Of a stretch of 64,000 nt of DNA, positions 25,554 to 34,800 are shown piece after piece. Source of the stretch: Ardenticatenaceae bacterium (GTDB lineage: Bacteria; Chloroflexota; Anaerolineae; Promineifilales; Promineifilaceae); contig WYBM01000057.1 of NCBI GenBank assembly GCA_011525915.1, positions 1 through 64,000 of the forward strand. Reading direction: 5' to 3'. A program made the translations under genes and the position numbers. Position 1 is the first letter of the stretch; every line of letters begins with the position of its first letter. A model generated the notes under the pieces. That model did no database searches and was not told the origin of the DNA. It worked only from the letters and a program-made list of their open reading frames with translations.

Positions 25554-26051
25554 ATGAACGTAGGCATTCTGACCATCAGCGACCGGGGGGCGCGTGGGGA
25601 GTATGAAGACCGCAGCGGCCCGCTGCTGGCGGAAATCATAAACGGCCGTACCCCCTGGCCAGTTACCCACCGGGCGATCATCCCCGATGATTTTGAAACG
25701 ATCGTGGCTACATTAAGCCAGTGGTGTGACGAAGGGGTAAATTTGCTGCTGACCAGTGGTGGTACCGGGTTTGCCCCGCGAGATGTAACGCCGGAAGCAA
25801 CCCGGCGGGTGATCGAGCGGGAAACGCCGGGTATTGCCGAGACATTACGGGCTGAAAGCTTGCAGATAACCCGCCACGCCATGCTGTCACGGGCGGTGGC
25901 CGGTATTCGTGGGCAGACGTTAATCATCAACCTGCCCGGCAGCCCCAAAGCGGTGCGCGAAAACCTGGATGTGCTGCTGCCCATCCTGCCCCACGCCCTG
26001 GAACTGCTAACCGGAGCCCCCGGTACCGAAAGTGGCCATCGCACAGTGTAA
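25554..26051 (+). CDS. Molybdenum cofactor protein of the MoaB/Mog family
   Basis: The 165-residue product matches the molybdopterin-binding fold: MNVGILTISDRGARGEYEDRSG-like start, LLTSGGTGFAPRDVTPEAT and NLPGSPKAVRENL. In the family these proteins adenylylate molybdopterin before metal insertion. No other Moco gene is in the window, so assignment to MoaB or Mog is open. It may be the last gene of the + strand group. Confidence 0.85.
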   Translation: MNVGILTISDRGARGEYEDRSGPLLAEIINGRTPWPVTHRAIIPDDFETIVATLSQWCDEGVNLLLTSGGTGFAPRDVTPEATRRVIERETPGIAETLRAESLQITRHAMLSRAVAGIRGQTLIINLPGSPKAVRENLDVLLPILPHALELLTGAPGTESGHRTV

Positions 26052-26090
26052 ACCTATGGCACACCCCACACCCAGCAGCCTATAACTCTT

Positions 26091-26177
26091 CCATCTTTGG
26101 TAGGGGCGCCCACAAGGGTCGCCCTGAGTGGGGCAGGCACAAAGACCTGCCCCTGCCAAAGGTTATAAAATTTATGG
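26091..26177. repeat. Dispersed GGTAGGGGCGCCC-type repeat, copy 1
   Basis: The convergent spacer between the moaB-like and osmC genes holds TTTGGTAGGGGCGCCC, then CGCCCTGAGTGGGGCAGG and CCTGCCCCTGCCAAAGG. GGGGCAGG and CCTGCCCC form an 8-bp hairpin. A second copy, clearly related but diverged, is at 40283-40374. This looks like an intergenic mobile or REP-like element. Confidence 0.7.
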
Positions 26178-26187
26178 AACAGTGTAT

Positions 26188-26619
26188 TTACTTTATTGTC
26201 AAACTATGGGTAAGGTTGGCTACGCCGCGAATGGTGGCGGCCACGGAGCAATACTTTTCTTCGGATAGTTTAATGGCTCGTTCCACCTTTTGTGGATCCA
26301 GGTCTTCCCCTTCTGCGGTGTAATGCAGGTGAATATCGGTGAACGTGTAAGGTGGTTCTGGCAGCTGCTGGCCGTGTACGTTGACGTACAGGTTAGACAG
26401 CTTTTGCCGCTGCCGCCGCAAGATCATCACCACGTCATAAGCTGAACATGAAGCCAGGCTCAACAGCAATAAATCAGAAGGTTTGATCGCTTTCCACTCC
26501 TGCCATGCCGGGTTTTCTTCGTCAGGCCAGGAGCCAGCCATGAGCACATGCCCAAACGAATCACGCCCCATAAACATTTGGCTGTTTTGCCCCACCCATT
26601 GAACAGCGACGTTGCTCAT
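26188..26619 (-). CDS. OsmC/Ohr family peroxiredoxin-like protein
   Basis: OsmC-type proteins reduce organic hydroperoxides with a cysteine pair. The 143-residue product has Cys58 (LASCSAYDV) and Cys124 (EKYCSVAAT), the two conserved positions. Glu/Arg partners were not assigned. AAAGGAGATCATTTT precedes the ATG. Subgroup is more like YhfA/OsmC than Ohr, judged by eye. Single gene between a repeat and a hairpin. Confidence 0.85.
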   Translation of the reverse strand: MSNVAVQWVGQNSQMFMGRDSFGHVLMAGSWPDEENPAWQEWKAIKPSDLLLLSLASCSAYDVVMILRRQRQKLSNLYVNVHGQQLPEPPYTFTDIHLHYTAEGEDLDPQKVERAIKLSEEKYCSVAATIRGVANLTHSLTIK

Positions 26620-26644
26620 AAAATGATCTCCTTTAAAACGAAGC

Positions 26645-26670
26645 GACTGTCATTTAGAAAGATGACAGTC
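26645..26670 (-). terminator. Hairpin between the small secreted protein gene and osmC
   Basis: GACTGTCAT and ATGACAGTC form a 9-bp stem around an 8-nt loop. On the minus strand it follows the 26.7-27.0 kb gene, so it may end that transcript, but the following T-run is weak; on the plus strand ACTTTTG follows. Confidence 0.45.
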
Positions 26671-26700
26671 ACTTTTGTAGTTGGGTGTTTATGACACTCG

Positions 26701-27045
26701 TTAGCCGCAGCTGTTGTCATCCGTTGGCAGCGGCGCCTTTGTTTGGGGATCAACACATTGGCAAAAGCTGACGTTTTGGTTTGCTGCATCACCTTCCCAG
26801 AACAGGTAGCTGATGCTGGTTTTGGTACAGTCTGGCTGGCCCAACAACGGCCGTGCCCACTCTACCCCAATGCCGTCGGCCTGTTCCTCTTGCACCAGGA
26901 AGAAGCGCAGATGATTGCCCGGGTTGCTTCCCAGTTGTAATTGCCCCCGCATGGCCAGCGTAAAGGCAAACGTAGGAAAGCACATCACCATAAGCCAGAC
27001 AATAACAAAAAGCAGATAGCCAAGCCGCCGCAGCCAGCGTTTCAT
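26701..27045 (-). CDS. Small anchored or secreted protein, unknown
   Basis: The 114-residue product begins with a basic stretch (KRWLRRLG) and a hydrophobic helix (about 8-31), then a polar domain with four Cys: TKTSIS preceded by one Cys, CQC in the middle and a Cys next to the last residue. I infer an extracytoplasmic protein with disulfides. No family recognised. It follows the glycogen phosphorylase-side spacer and has only a weak ribosome site. Confidence 0.6.
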   Translation of the reverse strand: MKRWLRRLGYLLFVIVWLMVMCFPTFAFTLAMRGQLQLGSNPGNHLRFFLVQEEQADGIGVEWARPLLGQPDCTKTSISYLFWEGDAANQNVSFCQCVDPQTKAPLPTDDNSCG

Positions 27046-27050
27046 TGGTC

Positions 27051-27103
27051 GTATTCAGCCTTTAGTATTCAGAAAAGAGGACTGAACACTGAATACTGAA
27101 GAC
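27051..27103 (+). repeat. Degenerate CAGT/ACTG palindromic spacer
   Basis: AGTATTCAG (27064-27072) pairs with CTGAATACT 20 nt downstream. GTATTCAG also starts the spacer. It is the same style as the spacers in the ribosomal operon. Confidence 0.6.
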
Positions 27104-27106
27104 CGG

Positions 27107-29239
27107 TTATTGGCCCCCATTCATCGCCTTTACATACAATTTTGTGGTGTATTCTTTGACCATGCGACGGGTGCTAAACGTGGGCGCATTTGAGCGGATG
27201 GATTCACGCATGATCTCTACCCAGCCGCGCGGAATGCCGTCACGGTCACGACTGTAATAGAGTGGTATAATCTCATCTTCCAGCAGTTGGTACATGGCGT
27301 TGGCGTCAAACTCATCCTGTGCCTGTTCGTTGTCAAACTCCCGTTCGTCACCAATGGCCCAGCCATTGGCCCCATTGTACCCTTCCACCCACCAGCCATC
27401 GAGAATACTGAAGTTTGGCACGCCATTAAGCGCTGCTTTCATGCCACTGGTGCCGCTGGCTTCACGCGGCCGGCGGGGGTTGTTTAACCACACATCTACC
27501 CCTTGTGTCAGGTAACGGGCGATGTGCATATCATAATCTTCAATGAAGGCCACCCGTCCGCCAAGCTGGTTGTGTTTCGCCAGGTTGTATATCTGCTGGA
27601 TGAGCGCCTTACCTGGCTCGTCGGCGGGGTGAGCTTTACCGGCAAAAATGATCTGCACCGGACGATGCGTGTTAAGCAGCAAACGTTGTAGCCGCTCCAG
27701 GTCGCGGAACAACAGGGCGGCGCGTTTGTAGGTGGCAAAGCGCCGGGCAAAACCAATGGTCAAGGCTTCCGGGTCTAGGAGTGTGCCGCCGGTGAGCACC
27801 TGCGTGGGGTCATTGGCACCGTTGACCCAACGCCGCCGCACCAGATGACGGAAGTAATTCAGCATTTTTAACTTAAGGTGCTGGTGGACATGCCACAGAT
27901 CTTCATCAGGCAAGTCAGCCAGGCGCTTCCAGACAACGGGGTCATCGTGACCTTCACGCCAGCCATCTTCCAGATATTTGTCTAATAAGTAGCTGAGCTC
28001 ACTGGAGATCCAGGTGGGCAGGTGCACACCGTTGGTAATAGAAGAAATAGGAACTCCTTCCACGTCTTTGTCAGCCCACACTTCCTGCCACATATTACGC
28101 GAAACACGGCCGTGTAACTGACTAACCCCGTTTGATTGCCCTCCCTGGCGCAAGGCCAGGACCGTCATATTAAAGGCCATACCCCAGGATTCCTGATGGC
28201 CGCCCAAGCTTAGGAACTGTTCACGGCTAACGCCCATCTCATCCCAGAAGCCATGGAAATATTGTTCCACCATGTGCAGCCCAAAGGCATCATGCCCGGC
28301 GGGTACCGGCGTATGGGTGGTAAAGACAGTTTGGGCGCGTACCTTCTCCCCTGCGGCTTCAAAGCTCTCACCCTGGGCCACTCGTTCGCGAATCAATTCC
28401 AAAATGAGGAACGCAGAATGGCCTTCATTCATATGCCACACAGCCGGTTGTATGCCCAGGCGGCGCAGGGCGCGCACGCCACCAATGCCTAACATGATCT
28501 CCTGGCGAATGCGTGTTTCGCTGTCGCCAGAATATAGGCGGGCCGAAAGTTCACGGTCCCAAGGCTCGTTTTCATCGACGTCTGTGTCTAGCATGTAAAG
28601 CGGATTGCGTCCCACCTGGATGCGCCAGATGCGGGCATGAACCTGGCGGCCGGCCAGATTAACGCTTATCTTCATGTCGTGGCCATGTTCATCGATGACC
28701 GGGTGAATGGGGGTGACACTCATATCAAGCTGCTGATAATAAGCTTCTTGCCAGCCATGTGAAGGAATGCGCTGGCGAAAGTACCCTTGTGGATACATAA
28801 AACCAACGCCGATAAATGGCAGGCCCAGGTCGCTGGCTTCTTTGGCATGATCGCCTGACAGAATGCCCAACCCACCAGAGTAGATGGGGAGAGAGTTGTG
28901 CAGCCCAAATTCAAATGAAAAATAGGCGATAGTGTTGTCTTTGAATTCCGGGTAGGTAACATGGAACCAGGAATTGCCGTTTTTCATTTCCCGGTCATAC
29001 ATCATCATCACTTTTTCATAATGGCGGATAAAAGCACTGTCATGGGTAACTTCTTCCAGACGATGATGACTGATTTCTTGTAAGATCTGGACGGGGTTGT
29101 GCAGGGTACGGCGCCACAACGGGTAGTCAAGGCGGCGCCACAGCTCCCGTGCTTCTGGTGTCCAACTCCACCATAGATTATAGGCTAACTCTGGCAGCCG
29201 GTTGATTTTGGCTGGTATCTTTTCTTTTAACGGAGTCAT
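27107..29239 (-). CDS. glgP: Alpha-glucan (glycogen) phosphorylase
   Basis: Releases glucose-1-phosphate from glycogen or starch with pyridoxal phosphate. The 710-residue product belongs to the shorter phosphorylase subfamily, with WWSWTPEARELWRRLD near the start, NEGHSAFLILE, and the PLP motif EASGTSGMKAALNG with Lys601. AAGGAAGGGAGAAT precedes the ATG. It has its own promoter overlapping the end of the upstream ATP-grasp gene and is likely monocistronic. Confidence 0.93.
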   Translation of the reverse strand: MTPLKEKIPAKINRLPELAYNLWWSWTPEARELWRRLDYPLWRRTLHNPVQILQEISHHRLEEVTHDSAFIRHYEKVMMMYDREMKNGNSWFHVTYPEFKDNTIAYFSFEFGLHNSLPIYSGGLGILSGDHAKEASDLGLPFIGVGFMYPQGYFRQRIPSHGWQEAYYQQLDMSVTPIHPVIDEHGHDMKISVNLAGRQVHARIWRIQVGRNPLYMLDTDVDENEPWDRELSARLYSGDSETRIRQEIMLGIGGVRALRRLGIQPAVWHMNEGHSAFLILELIRERVAQGESFEAAGEKVRAQTVFTTHTPVPAGHDAFGLHMVEQYFHGFWDEMGVSREQFLSLGGHQESWGMAFNMTVLALRQGGQSNGVSQLHGRVSRNMWQEVWADKDVEGVPISSITNGVHLPTWISSELSYLLDKYLEDGWREGHDDPVVWKRLADLPDEDLWHVHQHLKLKMLNYFRHLVRRRWVNGANDPTQVLTGGTLLDPEALTIGFARRFATYKRAALLFRDLERLQRLLLNTHRPVQIIFAGKAHPADEPGKALIQQIYNLAKHNQLGGRVAFIEDYDMHIARYLTQGVDVWLNNPRRPREASGTSGMKAALNGVPNFSILDGWWVEGYNGANGWAIGDEREFDNEQAQDEFDANAMYQLLEDEIIPLYYSRDRDGIPRGWVEIMRESIRSNAPTFSTRRMVKEYTTKLYVKAMNGGQ

Positions 29240-29285
29240 ATTCTCCCTTCCTTATATGATTGATGCCAAAATTAAGAACAGAATA

Positions 29286-29299
29286 GTTGATGCATCAAC
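29286..29299. promoter_or_regulatory. 14-bp perfect palindrome in the glgP leader
   Basis: GTTGATGCATCAAC lies just downstream of the expected transcription start of glgP. Position and symmetry fit an operator; the regulator is unknown. Confidence 0.4.
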
Positions 29300-29314
29300 C
29301 AGTTGACGGCGGGT

Positions 29315-29344
29315 ATTATAACACGTTTTTTTGATAGGGATCAA
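29315..29344 (-). promoter_or_regulatory. Promoter of glgP
   Basis: On the minus strand TTGATC (29344-29339) and TATAAT (29320-29315) are 18 bp apart. The -35 box overlaps the stop codon of the ATP-grasp gene. The leader to the glgP ATG is about 70 nt. Confidence 0.55.
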
Positions 29345-30276
29345 TCATTTCCGGCAGGGTTTACCGTAAAAAGAGCCTGTTGTGGCAACGGCCGTTGCCC
29401 ACGGGCTATGGCAACCTGTACGATCTTCCGCACACACCACGCAAACTGTTCACCGGTCATCAGGCGGCGATCAATATCCGGAGCGGGGTTTGTGTTGTTG
29501 ATAACAAATACATTATTATCTTTTACCACAAACTCTACCATATTTATATCATATTGGTATACCTGCGTAATTCGTTGGGCATCCTCTGCCAGGCGTTTGC
29601 CCAAACCTTCCTCTTTGGTAATAATGCCCGGCAAGTAAGCACCCGTCGCCTGTGAATAATGCAAAATCATCACATCTTGCTGGCCAATGACAAAGGCATG
29701 CAAATGATCCGTAGAGTCAATGATTTGCTGTAAAACAGTGGTGCGGGTACCACTTTCGTCGTATCGTTGAATCAGTTCATCCACATTATGGACGCGGCTG
29801 GCGAACTGCCGGCCGCCGCTGTAAACATCTTTAAAGATAGCCGGGACGCCTACGTAGTTGATGATCGCTTCCCAATCCATTGGGTATTTCAGGTTGCGAA
29901 ATGTGTCTGGGATTGTTTCACATTCCACGTATTTGTTAGGCAAAACAACGGTACGTGGGCTTTTTAGGCCCAGCTTGGCGAGTATGGCCGTGCCCAAAAA
30001 CTTGCTGTCTGCGTCCCAAGCAAAGGGATTATTGATGATATAGGTGCCATGCATGGTGGCATGTTTGGCATAGGCCCGATAATAAGGCACTTTATGAGAC
30101 ATACGGTCCACAATGACCTGGTAGGGAACCGGTTCGCCCATCATGGTGCCTCCCAGGTTTACCAATTCGGCGGTGACATTATGGCCACTTTCATTAACGG
30201 CCGTCATGAACGCCTCTGGCAGGTCATTTTCAGCGCCAACGATAAGACCAATCTTCATCGGCTTTTTTTGGCTCAT
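29341..30276 (-). CDS. ATP-grasp domain protein
   Basis: The 311-residue product has an ATP-grasp layout: a pre-ATP-grasp part, then YVGVPAIFKDVYSGG with a probable ATP-binding Lys, a QQIIDSTDHLHAFVIG strand and a metal site near VEFVVKDNNVFVINNTNPAPD, ending in a second Asn-rich motif. Such enzymes join a carboxylate to an amine or thiol. RimK-like glutamylation or peptide ligation is possible, but the substrate is not shown. GGAGG lies upstream. Divergent from the MFS gene. Confidence 0.78.
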   Translation of the reverse strand: MSQKKPMKIGLIVGAENDLPEAFMTAVNESGHNVTAELVNLGGTMMGEPVPYQVIVDRMSHKVPYYRAYAKHATMHGTYIINNPFAWDADSKFLGTAILAKLGLKSPRTVVLPNKYVECETIPDTFRNLKYPMDWEAIINYVGVPAIFKDVYSGGRQFASRVHNVDELIQRYDESGTRTTVLQQIIDSTDHLHAFVIGQQDVMILHYSQATGAYLPGIITKEEGLGKRLAEDAQRITQVYQYDINMVEFVVKDNNVFVINNTNPAPDIDRRLMTGEQFAWCVRKIVQVAIARGQRPLPQQALFTVNPAGND

Positions 30277-30454
30277 GTGTAAATTAATCCTCCGTTTTTA
30301 GAGTTCAGTGGGTAAGGGGATGATACCTCATTCAAAAATACCAGACTACATGGAATCGGCTAAAGATGCTTTTGGCAGCGGAGCCTGGGTTCCAGATGAT
30401 CAAGAAGTAGTCTCTTGCCGGTGAATTTGCTATATTTCGCTGAAGAGAGGATCC

Positions 30455-31837
30455 ATGAATGACTTCCCTGCGGTTGACCCAGAAAACGTGCCAGCCCCAG
30501 CCATAACATTTAGCCTCTGGCGAACGCTGCGGTTGAGTTCTTTTCAGATTGGCTCGGCGACGGCCGATATTCTCACCGCCAGTGTCTGGAACCGGGTGAT
30601 GATTGCAGACCTGGGCATGCCGGCTACCTGGGTAGGTTTGTTGTTGGCGCTGCAATACCTGCTTATGCCCATCAGCTTTTGGGCGGGGCATCGCTCCGAT
30701 ACACAGGCATTGTGGGGGCAGCGGCGCACGGCTTACATCTGGTTGGGACGTGGGCTGATGGTGTTTTCATTCCCTTGGTTGGGTCTGAGCGTACGCCTGT
30801 TTGAAAGTGGCAACGTGGCCATGGGATGGCTGGCGGCCACTGGCTGCTTCTTGCTTTTTGGTGTGGGCAAGCTGTTTTCAGGTAGTGTCTACCTGGCGCT
30901 GGTGCGGGAATCTGCGCCGCCAGCGAAGCAGGGCATTGCCATTGGCCTGGTAGAGACCACACTGATCGCCTTTTTCCCCATTATGGCTATTGCCTACGGC
31001 CGTTGGTTGGAAGTGTATGACCTGCCTACCTTTACAATGATTATCCTCTTTACCGCCCTGTTGTGTGCCTTCTTCTGGTGGTTTGCCATTGTCCGCAATG
31101 AACGGCCAACGGCCGTGCCGGTGGTGGCCAGCCGCGGCGCTAGTTGGGCCGAAACGATGGGTAAATTTAAGGGTGTATGGGCAGATAAGCGCGTGCGCCG
31201 TTTTTTTGCCTTTCTCTTTGTGGCTACCTTTGCCGCCTGGATGCAAGACAATGTCCTGGAGCCGTTTGGCGCTGAAGTGTTTGGGTTGGAAGCAGGGCAG
31301 ACCACCCGCTTTACCGGCTATTGGGGCGGAGCGACGCTTCTTGTGCTGGTTGTTTGTTTGATTTACGGGCGCCACCGCCGCCCGGAAACCCTTTCTGGGG
31401 TGACCAAAACGGGCCTCAGCATCATGGCTGTGGGCATGATCTTGTTGGCGGTGGTTTCATTAGCTGTGCAGGTGCAGTGGCTGCGCCCGGCGCTGCTGGT
31501 GTTTGGCGGCGGTTTTGGCTTGTACACATTTGGCGGCCTCAGTCTCATGGTCGTCATGTCGCCAGCCAGAGATGCAGGCGCGTACCTGGGCTTGTGGTCG
31601 GTGTGCATTCTCGTTTCTAAAGGGTTGGGTACATTTGCTGGCGGGGCGCTGCGTGACCTGTTTGTGCGTGGGTTCGATTGGCACCTGGCCCTGGCCTATA
31701 CCGTGATCTTTGCCCTGGCCGCCGCCGGTTTAGGGGGGGCAGCGCTCATTTTACACGGCCGTCACATCATCACATTTGCCCAGGATGCTGGCCGCCCGGT
31801 GGATACGGCCGTGGCCTCTCTTAGCAGCGCTGATTAA
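30455..31837 (+). CDS. MFS transporter of the PucC (BCD) family
   Basis: The 460-residue product has about twelve hydrophobic segments. The region FQIGSATADILTASVWNRVM and the block GMPATWVGLLLALQYLLMP, then FWAGHRSDT, are the hallmark of PucC-type proteins, which in phototrophs work in light-harvesting complex or bacteriochlorophyll handling. No photosynthesis gene is in the window, so another substrate is possible. AGAGAGGATCC precedes the ATG. The TIR-WD40 gene follows 47 nt after the stop. Confidence 0.8.
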   Translation: MNDFPAVDPENVPAPAITFSLWRTLRLSSFQIGSATADILTASVWNRVMIADLGMPATWVGLLLALQYLLMPISFWAGHRSDTQALWGQRRTAYIWLGRGLMVFSFPWLGLSVRLFESGNVAMGWLAATGCFLLFGVGKLFSGSVYLALVRESAPPAKQGIAIGLVETTLIAFFPIMAIAYGRWLEVYDLPTFTMIILFTALLCAFFWWFAIVRNERPTAVPVVASRGASWAETMGKFKGVWADKRVRRFFAFLFVATFAAWMQDNVLEPFGAEVFGLEAGQTTRFTGYWGGATLLVLVVCLIYGRHRRPETLSGVTKTGLSIMAVGMILLAVVSLAVQVQWLRPALLVFGGGFGLYTFGGLSLMVVMSPARDAGAYLGLWSVCILVSKGLGTFAGGALRDLFVRGFDWHLALAYTVIFALAAAGLGGAALILHGRHIITFAQDAGRPVDTAVASLSSAD

Positions 31838-31884
31838 AACGTGCTGGCCAGCACCCATTTGAACTGTTGACAAGGAAGCGATCA

Positions 31885-34800
31885 ATGTCTGGTAGTCATG
31901 ATTTGGGGCTGCGTCACGGCCGTGTGTTCATTTCTTACTCCCGCAAAGATAAAGCGTTTGTTCACAAACTGCATGAAAGTCTGACCGCGCATCAAATAGA
32001 GACGTGGGTAGACTGGGAGGGGATCCCGCTCAGCGCCGATTGGTGGGCGGAAATTAAAGCGGCTATTGAAGGTGTCGACACCTTTCTTTTTGTTATCAGC
32101 CCCGATTCTCTTACCTCAAAAGTATGTGCTGATGAACTGGAGACGGCCGTAGCCAACAACAAACGCCTGGTGCCCATCCTCCACCGTGAGCCGCAGCAAG
32201 ATGACCCCATGCACCCCAAAATAGCGGCCACGAACTGGGTCTACCTGCGCCAGCAAGATGGTTATGATGACACCTTTCCTCAGCTCATTGAAACGATCAA
32301 CACAGACCTGGCCTGGGTGCAAATGCATACCCGCCTCATTCGGCGGGCTGTGGAATGGGACAGCCACGGCCGTGGTCAAAGCTACACCATGCGCGGTGAA
32401 GACCTGCAAAAGGCAGAAACCTGGCTGGCAGAGGCGGCCGGCAAGGAACCGGCCGCCATCCCTTTGCAAGTAGAATACATTCAGGCGGGGCGGCAAGACG
32501 CCACACGCCGTCAGCGCCGCATGTTGAGCAGTGTTTCCATCGCCCTGGTGATCATGGTTGTCCTGGTCTTTGTAGCCCTGGCCCAATATATTGAGGCTGA
32601 GCGGAATTATCGCCGTGCCTTTGCCCATGAACTTACCGGTGAAGCGCTGGCCGAAGTGGAACAGTTCCCGCAGCGCAGCCTGCTGCTGGCGATTGAGGCC
32701 GTTAACATCTTTGAAGACCAGCCAGATCAGCTGGCCGAAGATGCGCTGCGGCGCATTCTGGCGGCTACGGGGGGCGTCGTCTCCTACATTCATGAAGTGA
32801 ATGTCAATGCCCTGGCCCTGAGCCCTGATGACCACTGGTTGGTAACCGGCGATAATGCCGGGCAGGTCTTTTTATGGGATATGACTGCACCAGAGCCGGT
32901 CACCACAAGCTTGCCGCTGCCTGGCCACAGCGCCGCTATCAGAAAGGTGGCGTTCAGCCCAGACGGCCGCTATGCCGCCACCGCTGGCGAAGACAGCACC
33001 GTTATGCTCTGGGCTGTTACCGCCGCCGACCCGGCGCAGTCACCCATCATCCTCAAGGGACACAGCAGCGGTGTGCACGATATTGCCTTTTCGACAGACG
33101 GCCGTCTGCTGGCCACGGCCGGGAATGACAACCTGGTGCTGCTTTGGGATCTGACGCCGGCCGACCCCACCCAGGTGGCCGGGCGACTGGTAGGTCACAG
33201 CGGCGCTGTTAAATTTATAGACATCAGCCCTGACGGCCGTTACCTGCTGAGTGGTGACACCAATGGTGAAGTACGCTTGTGGGATTTGACCGCTGCTGGC
33301 TACCCGGCGGTGCTGGTAAACACAGACAGACACAGCGCCGAGATTTCTGACGTGGATTTTAGCCCTGACGGCCGTACATTTGCTACTTCTGATGTAGTGG
33401 GCGACATTTACCTCTGGCAAACGGAGGTGCCGTTTGCGGTTGTGCCCCTGGTTTATCATGAGGAGTATATCAATAACCTGGACTTTAGCCCCGACGGCCA
33501 TTGGTTGGCTTCCACCAGTGATGACAACACCGCCATTCTCTGGGACTTAACAGCCGCCGACCCCGCCGCTAACCCTCTTATATTTGATGAGCATCATGAC
33601 CAGGTATGGTACGCCATGTTCAGCACTGACAGCCACACGCTGGCTACGGCCAGTCGGGACCGCCTGGTAAGGTTGTGGGATTTGCATGCCCCCAACCCTA
33701 CGGCCAATCCTGTCTTGCTTAGGGGGCATGACGCGCCCGTTTACCGCGTAGCCCTCAGTCACCAGGGTAACTGGCTGCTTAGCACGGGCGGTGACCAGAC
33801 AATACGCTTCTGGCAGATGCGCAATTTGCAGCAAACGGCCGGGGTGCATACCTATCATGGTCATCGCGGCGAGATTTTGGGCATAGCCGTCAGCCCCGAT
33901 GAACGCTGGTTGGCCACGGCCGCCAAGGACCATACTGTCCACCTTTGGCCGCTGGCCGATCTTAATGCAGACCCGATCATCTTGTCAGGACATACCGATC
34001 GGGTGCAGGACGTGGCCGTAAGTGTCAACGGCCGTTGGCTGCTTTCTGGCAGCAGTGACAAAACGGCGCGATTGTACGATCTGGCGGCCGGTGATGTGGC
34101 TGCGTCTGCCCAGATATTGGGCGAATTTGACAGCCCTGTGAACACACATGGTGTGGCGATTAGCCCCGACAGTCGGTGGGCGGTGGTTTCTGACGAAGGT
34201 GGCAGCCTGCATCTCTGGGACCTGGCGGCGCCAGACATTGTGTCAACCATGCAGACAGTGCCCGCGCACGCAGACAAGGTGACGTATGTCGTTTTCAGCC
34301 CGGACGGCCGTACCCTGGCTACCGCCAGCCGCGATGATACCGCGCGTCTGTGGCCGGTGACGGAGAATGGTATTGGCAGCATAGCGCATACCCTGAAGCA
34401 GCACACCGGCAGCATTTGGGTGCTGGCCTTTAGTCCCGATGGGCAGTGGCTGGCCACAGGCAGTTCAGACCGGCTGATCAACATATGGTCGGCAGCGCAA
34501 CCCGATGCACCGCGGGCAACACTGACCGGGCACGCCGGCGAGATATTGGCATTGGCCTTCAGCCCAGACGGCCGTACCCTGGTGAGCGGCGGCGGTGATG
34601 GCATTGTGCGGTTATGGGACCTGGCGGCCCCAGAGCCGTCTGTAGTGGCTGAGATCAAAGGGCATGAGGGGGAGATTACGGCCGTAGCTTTTAGCGGTGA
34701 CGGCCGTTGGCTGGCCACCGGCAGTGCTGACAAAGATGCCCGTCTATGGGACCTGAGTTCAGGCATGCCGGATGATTATTCTCTGGTGTTACCGGGGCAT

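Noticed and set aside
33861..34766. Minus-strand open frame of 301 codons
   Set aside because: Antisense to the WD40 repeats; its periodic Arg/Ser/Leu pattern comes from the repeats.
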